Assembly: GCF_023146395.1 (NCBI RefSeq)
Contig: NZ_JAGLCD010000001.1
Coordinates: 124,001 to 188,000, forward strand
Direction of reading: 5' to 3'
Length of the DNA stretch: 64,000 nt
From: Aeromicrobium sp.
Lineage (GTDB): Bacteria > Actinomycetota > Actinomycetes > Propionibacteriales > Nocardioidaceae
A program made the translations under genes and the position numbers. Positions 35,653 through 43,649 of this stretch are shown in pieces. The notes beneath the pieces were generated by a model, which did no database searches, was not told the origin of the DNA, and was given only the letters and a program-made list of their open reading frames with translations. Position 1 is the stretch's first letter, and every line of letters starts with the position of its first letter.

Positions 35653-37023
35653 GTGAAGAGCACCACCGAGAACCTGAGCCCCACCCGGGTCAAGCTCACC
35701 ATCGAGGTGCCGTTCGACGAGTTCAAGCCCGCTCTCGACAAGGCCTACAAGTCCATCGGCTCGCAGATCCAGGTGCCGGGATTCCGTCGCGGCAAGGTGC
35801 CTGCGGCCGTCGTCGACCAGCGGGTCGGGCGAGGTGTGGTGCTCGACGAGGCGATCAACGCCGCCCTGCCGGACTGGTACCGGGAGGCCCTGCTGGAGAC
35901 CGACCTGCAGCCGCTCGGCCAGCCCGAGATCGACCTGACGAAGTTCGCCGACGGTGAGGACATCGAGATCACCGCCGAGGTCGACGTGCGTCCCGAGGTC
36001 GAGCTGCCCGATCTGACCTCGGTCGAGGTCGAGGTCACGGCGATCGAGGTCGGCGACAGCGACGTCGACGAGCAGCTCGAGGCGCTGCGCGAGCGCTTCG
36101 CGACCTACACCGGGGTGGAGCGCGCCGCGGCGAAGGGTGACCAGGTCACGCTGAGCCTGGCGGCCGCGCACAAGGACGGCACCGTCATCGAGGACGCCAC
36201 CGCGGAGGACCTTCCCTACCGGGTCGGCGGCAGCGAGATGCTCGACGGTCTCGACGAGGCCGTCACGGGCCTCGAGCCCGGGAGCACCGCGACGTTCGCC
36301 ACGACCCTCGTCGGGGGCGAGCTCAAGGACACCGAGGTTGACGTCACCGTCACGGTGACCGAGGTCAAGCAGACCGAGCTCCCCGAGCTCGACGAGGAGT
36401 TCGTCCAGATGGCGTCGGAGTTCGACACCCTCGAGGAGCTCCGGGCCGACCTGCGCGAGCGCATCACGCGCGGCAAGCGCATGGAGCAGGCCGCCGAGGC
36501 GCGCGACCTGGTCCTCGACGAGCTGCTGAGCAAGGTCGAGGTCCCGCTGCCGGAGACGCTCGTGGCCGAGGAGCTCGCCGCCCGGCGTCAGCAGATCGAG
36601 CAGCAGCTCGCCTTCTCCGGTGTCGCGTTCGAGCAGTACCTCGACGACCAGGAGCAGACGGCCGACGAGTTCGAGGCGGAGCTCGAGAAGTCCGTCCACG
36701 ACTCGATCGTGTCGCAGTTCATCCTCGACCAGATCGTCAAGACCGACGAGATCGGTCTCGACGACAACGAGCTGACGCAGCACATCATGCGCCGCGCCCA
36801 GCAGTCGGGGGAGGACCCGAACTCCTACATCCAGCACATCATGGAGCACAACCACGTGCCGGAGATGGTCAGCGAGGTGCTGCGCGGCAAGGCGCTCGCC
36901 TCGCTCGTCGAGGGCGCCACGGTCAAGGACTCGACCGGGGCCGAGATCGACCTCGCCTCGCTCCAGGCCGACGGCTCGCTCAAGAGCGAGACCGCCGAGG
37001 ACGACGCGTCCGACCAGGACTGA
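35653..37023 (+). CDS. tig: Trigger factor
   Basis: 456 aa from GTG 35653 with AGGAG 8 bases upstream; the track ORF starts far inside phoD. The N-terminal ribosome-binding domain carries the PGFRRGKVP signature (about residues 39-47). A PPIase domain (KGDQVTLSLAAAHKDG...) and the helical C-terminal chaperone arms follow (about 260-430). It folds nascent chains at the ribosome exit and has peptidyl-prolyl isomerase activity. The acidic tail (ETAEDDASDQD) is typical of actinobacteria. It precedes clpP1P2X, the conserved order, here split by three inserted genes. Confidence 0.97.
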   Translation: MKSTTENLSPTRVKLTIEVPFDEFKPALDKAYKSIGSQIQVPGFRRGKVPAAVVDQRVGRGVVLDEAINAALPDWYREALLETDLQPLGQPEIDLTKFADGEDIEITAEVDVRPEVELPDLTSVEVEVTAIEVGDSDVDEQLEALRERFATYTGVERAAAKGDQVTLSLAAAHKDGTVIEDATAEDLPYRVGGSEMLDGLDEAVTGLEPGSTATFATTLVGGELKDTEVDVTVTVTEVKQTELPELDEEFVQMASEFDTLEELRADLRERITRGKRMEQAAEARDLVLDELLSKVEVPLPETLVAEELAARRQQIEQQLAFSGVAFEQYLDDQEQTADEFEAELEKSVHDSIVSQFILDQIVKTDEIGLDDNELTQHIMRRAQQSGEDPNSYIQHIMEHNHVPEMVSEVLRGKALASLVEGATVKDSTGAEIDLASLQADGSLKSETAEDDASDQD

Positions 37024-37090
37024 GCTCACACCTGCACCACGCCGGCGGGCGAGTCATCGCTGGGCGGGCCACGGACTGAGCACGGCAGAC

Positions 37091-37152
37091 CGTGACATGG
37101 CGCGGGAGATCTCCCGTGCCATGTCACGCGTTACGGAGTGAGCTCCGTAACG
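37091..37152. repeat. Composite palindromic element, copy 3 (solo, order A-B)
   Basis: A (37091-37128): CGTGACATGGCGCGGGAGA against TCTCCCGTGCCATGTCACG, 19-bp arms with one G-T pair and no loop bases. B (37129-37152): CGTTACGGAG-TGAG-CTCCGTAACG, perfect 10-bp arms. The same two-palindrome plan and the same B core (GTTACGGAG/CTCCGTAAC) as at 15568 and 16723, but with no AbiEi-type gene beside it. It lies between tig and a hydrolase gene on the same strand. Confidence 0.8.
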
Positions 37153-37239
37153 CGCGGCGGTCGGCGGAGGTGGCCCGTGACCAACGACGCGTCCGTCTCG
37201 TCTTGGCATCGCGTGGTGCGAGTTGTCACACTGAGTGAC

Positions 37240-38493
37240 ATGCCCACCGATCCCGCCCGGACCACCGATGTCGCGGCGCTCGCGCTCGAGTACGGCGACC
37301 GGCTCCTGGTGGGTACCGTGCGCGACGTGCACCGCGCGGTGGCGGAGCGGGCGTTCCGCGCCACCCGGATCGTGGGTGGTCGTGTCCCCGAGTCGCTGCA
37401 CGATGCCGTGGCCACGTCGATCTACGGCGCCATCAGCGGCGTGCTGCGGGTCTCCAGCGGCTCGGTCCGCGCGCTGTCCGCACGCGGGGTGGGCCGCCCT
37501 GTCGAGTCGACGCGCCTCGGTCGCGGGGTCGTGGCCGCGGTCAACGGGATGGTCGGCGACGAGCTGCGACGCCTGGACGACCCGCAGGCCATCACGATGG
37601 CGGTCCGTGTCGACGGTGCCGACGTCCCCGTCACGGGCTGGCCGCTCGCGGAGGCCTTCCGCGACGCCACGAGCCACATCGTGCTGTTCCTGCACGGCCT
37701 GTGCGAGGACGACGAGTCGTGGAACCAGGGCCGGCGCGCCCACGGCACGTCCTACGCCGAGCGGGTGGGCGCCGAGACCGACGGCACCCCGGTGTTCGTG
37801 CGGTACAACACGGGACTGCACATCTCCGAGAACGGCAAGCACCTCGACGCCCTGCTGCGTCAGCTGGTCGAGTCCTGGCCGGTGCGGGTCACGCGCGTGA
37901 CCCTCGTGGGTCACTCGATGGGCGGCCTCGTCGCCCGTGCGGCCACCAACCACGCCACGGCCACGGGTGGCACGTGGACGGGGCTGGTCCGTGACGTGGT
38001 CTGCCTCGGCACGCCCCACTCCGGCGCGGTGCTGGAGAAGGCCGTTCACGCCGGCTCGCGGGTGCTGCGCTTCCTGCCCGAGTCGCGACCGTTCGGCCAC
38101 CTCCTCGACACCCGCTCGGCCGGCATCGTCGACCTGCGGCACGGCTACATCAGCGCCGACGAGTGGGAGGGGCAGGACCTCACGGCGCGCTGGGGCCTGG
38201 ACCGCATCGCGGCGGCGCCGCTCGCCCACGCCGAGTACCACTTCGTGGTGGCCACGATGGGCGCGACCCAGAAGCACCCGCTGAGCGCGGTGCTGGGCGA
38301 TCTGCTGGTGCACTTCTCGTCGGCCGCGGGCATCGGACGCAGCGGCCCGATCGTCGACGGCGCGAGGTTCGAGTACATCCCGAGCGCGCACCACTTCGCG
38401 CTGCTCAACCACCCGCAGGTGGGCGACTGGCTCGTGACCTGGATCAAGGCATCGGGTCGCGAACGGCGCGCGATCGTGGCCGGCGAGGCCTGA
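37240..38493 (+). CDS. Alpha/beta hydrolase (PGAP1/lipase-like)
   Basis: I choose ATG 37240 (417 aa), because the track start (37138) lies within repeat copy 3. Residues 1-140 are an unassigned helical region. The hydrolase core begins at about 145 (HIVLFLHGLCEDDESW). The nucleophile is in TLVGHSMGGLVAR, followed by VCLGTPHSGA, typical of triacylglycerol lipase/PGAP1-like enzymes. The C-terminal YIPSAHHFALLNHPQV supplies the histidine. No signal peptide. A cytosolic or membrane-associated lipid esterase is likely; the substrate is unknown. Confidence 0.85.
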   Translation: MPTDPARTTDVAALALEYGDRLLVGTVRDVHRAVAERAFRATRIVGGRVPESLHDAVATSIYGAISGVLRVSSGSVRALSARGVGRPVESTRLGRGVVAAVNGMVGDELRRLDDPQAITMAVRVDGADVPVTGWPLAEAFRDATSHIVLFLHGLCEDDESWNQGRRAHGTSYAERVGAETDGTPVFVRYNTGLHISENGKHLDALLRQLVESWPVRVTRVTLVGHSMGGLVARAATNHATATGGTWTGLVRDVVCLGTPHSGAVLEKAVHAGSRVLRFLPESRPFGHLLDTRSAGIVDLRHGYISADEWEGQDLTARWGLDRIAAAPLAHAEYHFVVATMGATQKHPLSAVLGDLLVHFSSAAGIGRSGPIVDGARFEYIPSAHHFALLNHPQVGDWLVTWIKASGRERRAIVAGEA

Positions 38494-38543
38494 GCGTCCG
38501 CATACCGCTGGTATGTGAGGCCGGATTCGAGTAGGTTCCGGAC

Positions 38544-39023
38544 ATGGTCAACCGTGACATCATCACTGACAGCATCGAGATCGCCGCACCGCCAGCCGTG
38601 GTCTGGGCCCTCGTCTCCGACCTGAAGCGCATGGGGGAGTGGAGCCCGCAGTGCCGGCGCATGATCGTGCGCGGCGGCGAGGTCGCGCAGGGAACCCGCA
38701 CGATCAACATCAACCGGCAGGGCTGGAAGGTGTGGCCCACGCGGTCCTACGTCAAGGTCTTCGAGCCCGAGCGCACGCTCGCCCTGAAGATCGCCGAGAA
38801 CGGCACGATCTGGACCTACGAGCTGGAGCCCGTCGCGGGCGGCACGCGCCTGACCGAGTCGCGCACCGCACCGAACGGCGTGTCGAGCCTCTCGAACTTC
38901 CTGAGCAAGCGCGTCCTCGGCGGCACGGAGAACTTCGAGGCCGAGCTCGAGCGCGGCATCCAGGACACCCTGGCCCGCATCAAGCACGAGGCCGAGAAGA
39001 CGCACGCGGGCCGGTCCGCCTGA
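38544..39023 (+). CDS. SRPBCC family protein (polyketide cyclase/dehydrase-like), paralogue 1
   Basis: 159 aa. The START/Bet v1-like fold shows in IEIAAPPAVVWALVSDLKRM GEWSP at the N-terminus and the long C-terminal helix (ENFEAELERGIQDTLARIKHE). These proteins hold hydrophobic ligands in a cavity; no catalytic residues can be named. A TAGGTT -10 ends 6 nt before the ATG, indicating a leaderless message. The stop overlaps the next gene's ATG (TGATG). The two genes are paralogues. Confidence 0.85.
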   Translation: MVNRDIITDSIEIAAPPAVVWALVSDLKRMGEWSPQCRRMIVRGGEVAQGTRTININRQGWKVWPTRSYVKVFEPERTLALKIAENGTIWTYELEPVAGGTRLTESRTAPNGVSSLSNFLSKRVLGGTENFEAELERGIQDTLARIKHEAEKTHAGRSA

Positions 39024-39496
39024 TGGCTCGCGCGCACGTGGCGCCGCTCGTCGCCTCGATCGACATCGCCGCGACTCCCGCGCAGGTGTGGAGCCTGCTG
39101 GAGGACCAGCGCCGCATGAACGAGTGGAGCGACGAGACCTGGAAGCAGGCCTTCCTCGGATCGCCGCTGCGGGCCGGCACCGTCAGCCTCAACCTCAACA
39201 AGCGCAAGGCCGCGATCTGGCCGACCGTGAGCCGCTACCGGGAGGTCGTGCCCGGGCGGCGTCTCGCCTTCCAGGTCATCGGCCCGGGCGCCACGTGGAG
39301 CTACGACCTGCAGCCGAACGACGACGGCGGCACGGTCGTCACCGAGACCCGGGTGCTCAAGAATCACCGGGCCACGATCGCCTCGGTCGTCACGGCAAAC
39401 CTCATGCTCGGCGGGCTCGCGAGTCACGAGGCCGAGATCCTGGCCGGCATGCGCGCCACCCTGGAGCGCATCAAGGCCGAGGTCGAGGGCCGCTGA
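39023..39496 (+). CDS. SRPBCC family protein, paralogue 2
   Basis: 157 aa, ATG 39023 overlapping the previous stop. The same fold and layout as its neighbour: ASIDIAATPAQVWSLLEDQRRMNEWSD, then SLNLNKRKAAIWPTVSRYREV matching the upstream paralogue's ININRQGWKVWPTRSYVKV, and a C-terminal amphipathic helix. It probably arose by tandem duplication. The pair may form a heteromer; the ligand is unknown. It ends 25 bp before the ClgR-like site of clpP1. Confidence 0.85.
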   Translation: MARAHVAPLVASIDIAATPAQVWSLLEDQRRMNEWSDETWKQAFLGSPLRAGTVSLNLNKRKAAIWPTVSRYREVVPGRRLAFQVIGPGATWSYDLQPNDDGGTVVTETRVLKNHRATIASVVTANLMLGGLASHEAEILAGMRATLERIKAEVEGR

Positions 39497-39520
39497 GCCG
39501 AGCCCGCCCGCGGTGGGCCT

Positions 39521-39538
39521 GCTACGCCCATGGCGAAC
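39521..39538 (+). promoter_or_regulatory. ClgR-like operator of clpP1P2
   Basis: GCTACGCCCATGGCGAAC fits the corynebacterial ClgR consensus WNNWCGCYNANRGCGWWS (recalled) at every constrained position except the first. It lies 52 bp upstream of GTG 39590. ClgR activates clpP1P2 in corynebacteria, mycobacteria and Streptomyces. The track's ATG 39530 lies within this site, an argument against that start. Confidence 0.65.
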
Positions 39539-39589
39539 AGGGCGTGTTGGCGCGTGTGTCGGATCGATCGGCCAACTAGGGTCGGTGAC

Positions 39590-40207
39590 GTGAACCCACT
39601 CGAAGCCCCCCAACACCTCGCGCACCGCATGTCCGCGCAGGCGGGGCCGTCCGACCTCGACGGCCACATCTACCAACGCCTGCTCAAGGAGCGCATCGTC
39701 TTCCTCGGCTCGGAGGTGCGCAACGAGAACGCGAACGCGATCTGCGCGCAGATGCTGCTGCTCAACGCCGAGAACCCCGAGGCCGACATCTCGCTGTACA
39801 TCAACAGCCCGGGTGGTTCGGTCGACGCGGGCATGGCCCTCTACGACACGATGCAGTTCATCTCCAACGACGTCGCCACGTTCGGCATGGGCCTGGCCGC
39901 CTCGATGGGCCAGTTCCTGCTGGCCGCCGGCACGCCCGGCAAGCGCTACGCCACGCCGCACGCGCGCATCATGATGCACCAGCCCTCCGGCGGCATCGGT
40001 GGTTCGGCCTCCGACATCAAGATCCAGGCTGAGCAGTCGATCCTGCTCAAGAAGCAGCTCAACCAGCTCCAGTCGGTCCACACGGGTCAGAGCATCGAGC
40101 AGATCGAGCTCGACTCCGACCGCGACCGTTGGTTCACGGCCGAGCAGGCCAAGGAGTACGGCTTCATCGACCACGTGGTCGCCAGCGCGAGGGAGATCAG
40201 GTCATGA
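39590..40207 (+). CDS. clpP1: ATP-dependent Clp protease proteolytic subunit 1
   Basis: 205 aa from GTG 39590; a TAGGGT -10 (39577-39582) ends 7 nt upstream, so a leaderless start fits. ATG 39629 (MSAQAGPSD) is a shorter alternative. Serine protease triad: Ser in GLAASMGQF, His in MMHQPSGG, and a downstream Asp. It assembles with ClpP2 into a mixed ring that is fed by ClpX or ClpC. It overlaps clpP2 by 4 bp. Two adjacent clpP genes are the actinobacterial norm, and both are usually needed for activity. Confidence 0.95.
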   Translation: MNPLEAPQHLAHRMSAQAGPSDLDGHIYQRLLKERIVFLGSEVRNENANAICAQMLLLNAENPEADISLYINSPGGSVDAGMALYDTMQFISNDVATFGMGLAASMGQFLLAAGTPGKRYATPHARIMMHQPSGGIGGSASDIKIQAEQSILLKKQLNQLQSVHTGQSIEQIELDSDRDRWFTAEQAKEYGFIDHVVASAREIRS

Positions 40208-40806
40208 GTTATTACATCCCACAGTGGGAGGAGCGCACCTCCTACGGCTTCCGGCGCATCGACCCGTTCGCCAAGCTGTTCGAGGACCGCATCATCTTCC
40301 TCGGCACGCCGATCAGCGACGACGTCGCCAACGCCGTGATCGCCCAGCTCCTGAGCCTGCAGGTCATGGAGCCTGACCGCGACATCAGCATCTACATCAA
40401 CAGCCCCGGTGGTTCGTTCACCGCCATGACGGCGATCTACGACACGATCCGCTACCTCAAGCCGGACGTGCAGACGTTCTGCCTCGGTCAGGCGGCCTCG
40501 GCTGCCGCGGTGCTGCTCGCCGCCGGCGCGCCGGGCAAGCGCTTCGCGCTCCCGAACGCTCGCATCCTCATCCACCAGCCCTACACCGAGGGCACGGGCG
40601 GCCAGATCTCCGATCTCGAGATCCAGGCCAACGAGATCCTGCGCATGCGTGAGCTGATGGAGCAGATGATCGCCGAGGCCACCGGCAAGGAGCCCGCCGA
40701 CGTCAGCCGCGATGTCGATCGCGACAAGATCCTCACGGCGCAGCAGGCGCTGGAGTACGGCCTGATCGACCAGGTGCTCGACACGCTCAAGGTCCCCGCG
40801 GTCTGA
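40204..40806 (+). CDS. clpP2: ATP-dependent Clp protease proteolytic subunit 2
   Basis: 200 aa from ATG 40204, overlapping the clpP1 stop (ATGA). Nucleophile in [12 protein letters not shown] (Ser), His in [11 protein letters not shown]. The N-terminus ([14 protein letters not shown]) is the processed propeptide-type region of actinobacterial ClpP2, the subunit that docks the ATPase. The C-terminus ends [10 protein letters not shown] hairpin follows at 40819-40853. Confidence 0.95.
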   Translation: MSYYIPQWEERTSYGFRRIDPFAKLFEDRIIFLGTPISDDVANAVIAQLLSLQVMEPDRDISIYINSPGGSFTAMTAIYDTIRYLKPDVQTFCLGQAASAAAVLLAAGAPGKRFALPNARILIHQPYTEGTGGQISDLEIQANEILRMRELMEQMIAEATGKEPADVSRDVDRDKILTAQQALEYGLIDQVLDTLKVPAV

Positions 40807-40818
40807 GCGACACGCAGT

Positions 40819-40853
40819 CCGGGCCGACGTGACACACGTCGCGATCGGCCCGG
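40819..40853 (+). terminator. Hairpin between clpP2 and clpX
   Basis: CCGGGCCGA (40819-40827) pairs with TCGGCCCGG (40845-40853), with a smaller inner CGTG/CACG stem. It may partly uncouple clpX from clpP1P2. A TAGGCT -10 for clpX follows at 40862-40867. Confidence 0.45.
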
Positions 40854-40894
40854 GCCGCGGCTAGGCTGGACGACAGCTGAGGAAAGGAACACCC

Positions 40895-42163
40895 GTGGCG
40901 CGCATCGGTGAAACGGCCGATCTGTTGAAGTGCTCGTTCTGTGGGAAGAGCCAGAAGCAGGTCAAGAAGCTCATCGCGGGCCCGGGCGTCTACATCTGCG
41001 ACGAGTGCATCGACCTCTGCAACGAGATCATCGAGGAGGAGCTCGCCGAGAACTCCGAGCTCAGCCTGGGCGAGCTGCCCAAGCCGCACGAGATCTACGA
41101 GTTCCTCAATGGGTACGTGATCGGCCAGGACGGCGCCAAGAAGTCGCTCGCCACGGCGGTCTACAACCACTACAAGCGCGTGCAGGCCCAGCAGGCCGGC
41201 GGACGCAGCAAGGACGAGCAGGTCGAGCTCGCCAAGTCGAACATCCTCATGGTGGGCCCCACCGGGTGCGGCAAGACGTACCTGGCCCAGACCCTCGCGC
41301 GCATGCTCAACGTCCCCTTCGCGATCGCCGACGCCACGGCGCTCACCGAGGCCGGCTACGTGGGTGAGGACGTCGAGAACATCCTCCTGAAGCTCATCCA
41401 GGCGGCCGACTACGACGTCAAGAAGGCCGAGACCGGCATCATCTACATCGACGAGATCGACAAGATCTCGCGCAAGAGCGAGAACCCGTCGATCACCCGC
41501 GACGTGTCGGGTGAGGGCGTGCAGCAGGCGCTGCTGAAGATTCTCGAGGGCACGACGGCCTCGGTGCCGCCGCAGGGTGGTCGCAAGCACCCGCACCAGG
41601 AGTTCATCCAGATCGACACGACCAACGTGCTGTTCATCGTCGGCGGCGCGTTCGCGGGTCTGGAAGAGATCATCGAGTCCCGCTCCGGCAAGGTCGGGGT
41701 CGGCTTCAACGCCGAGACCGTCGAGGTCAAGTCCCACGAGCCGGCCAAGATCTACTCGCGGGTCGAGCCCACCGACCTGCTGAAGTTCGGGCTCATCCCG
41801 GAGTTCATCGGTCGTCTGCCCGTCATCGCCAGTGTCGAGAAGCTCGACAAGGAGGCGCTGGTGCGCATCCTGACCGAGCCGCGCAACGCGCTCTCGAAGC
41901 AGTACGAGCGGCTGTTCGAGATCGACGGCATCGAGCTGGAGTTCACCGACGCGGCGATCGGCGAGATGGCCGATCTCGCGCTGCGCCGCGACACCGGTGC
42001 TCGCGGGCTGCGCTCGATCATCGAGGAAGTCCTCCAGCAGACGATGTTCGAGGTCCCCAGCAACGAGCACGCCGCTCGCGTCATCGTCGACGACGCGGTC
42101 GTGCGCGGTGAGTCGGCTCCCACGATCCTGACGCGCGACGAGGTGGAGAAGAAGGCCTCGTAG
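40895..42163 (+). CDS. clpX: ATP-dependent Clp protease ATP-binding subunit ClpX
   Basis: 422 aa, GTG 40895 with GAGGAAAGGA upstream. It has an N-terminal zinc-binding domain (CSFCGK at about 13, CDECIDLC at about 38), Walker A GPTGCGKT (about 123), Walker [11 protein letters not shown], the pore loop GYVGED and the ClpP-contacting IGF-type loop [10 protein letters not shown] region. It unfolds tagged substrates and feeds them to ClpP1P2. A complete AAA+ protein with conserved context. Confidence 0.98.
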   Translation: MARIGETADLLKCSFCGKSQKQVKKLIAGPGVYICDECIDLCNEIIEEELAENSELSLGELPKPHEIYEFLNGYVIGQDGAKKSLATAVYNHYKRVQAQQAGGRSKDEQVELAKSNILMVGPTGCGKTYLAQTLARMLNVPFAIADATALTEAGYVGEDVENILLKLIQAADYDVKKAETGIIYIDEIDKISRKSENPSITRDVSGEGVQQALLKILEGTTASVPPQGGRKHPHQEFIQIDTTNVLFIVGGAFAGLEEIIESRSGKVGVGFNAETVEVKSHEPAKIYSRVEPTDLLKFGLIPEFIGRLPVIASVEKLDKEALVRILTEPRNALSKQYERLFEIDGIELEFTDAAIGEMADLALRRDTGARGLRSIIEEVLQQTMFEVPSNEHAARVIVDDAVVRGESAPTILTRDEVEKKAS

Positions 42164-42197
42164 CATCGTCAGGCTCCCCATCGAAGGCGGTTCTGCC

Positions 42198-43388
42198 ATG
42201 GTCAGCGACATCACCCTCCTGGGTGCCACGGGATACACCGGCGGCCTGACCGCCGACTATCTTGGCTCCCACCTTCCGGACGGCGCCACGTGGTCGATCG
42301 CGGGCCGCAGCCGGGCGAAGCTGGAGGTTGCCGCGGACCGGATCGAGGCCGCCGGCGGGGTGCGTCCGGAGCTCGTCGAGGCCGACGTCACCGATGCCAG
42401 CTCGCTTCGCGGCGTCGCGGAGGGCACGCGGGTGCTGGTCACCACGGTGGGGCCCTATCTCAAGCACGGCGAGCCTGCGGTGAAGGCCGCCGCCGAGGCG
42501 GGCATCGCGTACCTCGACCTCACGGGCGAGCCGCAGTTCGTCGACGACATGTGGCTGAAGCACCACGCCACAGCGGTGGCGTCGGGCGCACGCCTGGTGC
42601 ATGCGGCGGGATTCGACTCGGTGCCGTACGACCTCGGGGTGCTCTACACGGTCCAGCAGCTGCCCGACGACGTCCCGATCACCGTCAACGCCTATCTGCG
42701 TGCCGGCATCACCCCGTCGGGCGGCACCTTCCACTCGGCGATCGGTCAGTTCTCGAGCTTTCGGGAGTCGGCCAAGCTGGCCAAGAAGCGGCGCGCGTCC
42801 GAGGAGCGTCCGGCTGATCGGAAGGTCCGCGGCACCGGCAGACTCGGGCGGGCGCCCCACGACACCGGCTGGGCCGTGCCGCTGCCCACGATCGACCCGC
42901 AGGTCGTGCTTCGCTCGGCCCGCGCGCTCCCGACGTACGGCCCGGAGTTCACGTACGGTCACTTCGCCCACGTGCGCACGACGCGCATGCTGGCCGCTGG
43001 TGCGGTCGGCGTCGGGGCCCTGGCCGTCACGGCGCAGGTGCCGCCGCTGCGCAAGCTGCTCCTGTCGCGCATGGATCCCGGCGACGGCCCCGAGCAGGCC
43101 CAGCGCGAGAAGGCGTGGTTCAAGCTCGACCTGCTGGCCCAGGCCGGAGGCGACACGCTGCACACCCGGGTCACGGGCAAGGACCCCGGCTACGGCGGCA
43201 CCGCCAAGTACCTCGGTGAGGCCGCGATGAGCCTGGCGTTCGACGACCTCCCCGACGTCAGCGGGCAGACCACCACCGCGGTCGCGATGGGTCAGGCCCT
43301 GATCGACCGCCTCAACCCCGAGGCCATGAAGTTCCAGACCTGCGAGGAGCATCGTGCGGGTCCTGATCACCACCGCGGAGCGGTCTGA
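42198..43388 (+). CDS. Saccharopine dehydrogenase-like NAD(P)-binding protein (Rv2449c type)
   Basis: 396 aa. N-terminal Rossmann domain ITLLGATGYTGGLTADYL, then AGRSRAKLE, TTVGPYLKHGEP, YLDLTGEPQFVDD and HAAGFDSVPYDLGV, all typical of the saccharopine-dehydrogenase-like family to which mycobacterial trans-acting enoyl reductases belong. A hydrophobic stretch (LAAGAVGVGALAVTAQV) suggests membrane contact. It lies between clpX and valS, the same place as Rv2449c. The reaction is probably reduction of a lipid or polyketide intermediate, but this is unproven. Confidence 0.85.
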   Translation: MVSDITLLGATGYTGGLTADYLGSHLPDGATWSIAGRSRAKLEVAADRIEAAGGVRPELVEADVTDASSLRGVAEGTRVLVTTVGPYLKHGEPAVKAAAEAGIAYLDLTGEPQFVDDMWLKHHATAVASGARLVHAAGFDSVPYDLGVLYTVQQLPDDVPITVNAYLRAGITPSGGTFHSAIGQFSSFRESAKLAKKRRASEERPADRKVRGTGRLGRAPHDTGWAVPLPTIDPQVVLRSARALPTYGPEFTYGHFAHVRTTRMLAAGAVGVGALAVTAQVPPLRKLLLSRMDPGDGPEQAQREKAWFKLDLLAQAGGDTLHTRVTGKDPGYGGTAKYLGEAAMSLAFDDLPDVSGQTTTAVAMGQALIDRLNPEAMKFQTCEEHRAGPDHHRGAV

Positions 43389-43452
43389 CTCTCAGGACCC
43401 GCAGGTCGAGTGCCGTGCGGAGTGCCCGAGGAACGAGGGCGCGACGCGCGGT

Positions 43453-43646
43453 GTATCGAGACCGTGGTGAGGTGACGGACACCCTCAGCCACCGTCCGGT
43501 GCTGGGGCCCGAAGGTCACGTGACCGGGTCTCGATACGGTCGGCCGCGGGCGGCCTCCCACTCGACCAGCGAGTGGGTTCGGCGGGCGGCCTCCCACTCG
43601 ACCAGCGAGTGGGTTTGGCGGGCGGCCTCCCACTCGACCAGCGGAG
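43453..43646. repeat. Repeat island: GTATCGAGACC inverted pair plus 36-bp tandem repeat
   Basis: GTATCGAGACC (43453-43463) and GGTCTCGATAC (43527-43537) are inverted. A 36-bp unit, containing the hairpin CCCACTCG-ACCAG-CGAGTGGG, then starts at 43548, 43584 and 43620 (about 2.7 copies). It fills the gap between the converging Rv2449c-like gene and valS. GGTCTCGATACG...CTCGACCAGCG-type elements are common dispersed repeats in Nocardioidaceae genomes (from memory). As a bidirectional hairpin array it could act as terminator. Confidence 0.85.
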
Positions 43647-43649
43647 GGG

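Noticed and set aside
43548-43646. Possible CRISPR repeats (36 bp)
   Set aside because: The 36-bp units are directly adjacent with no spacers; no cas gene.
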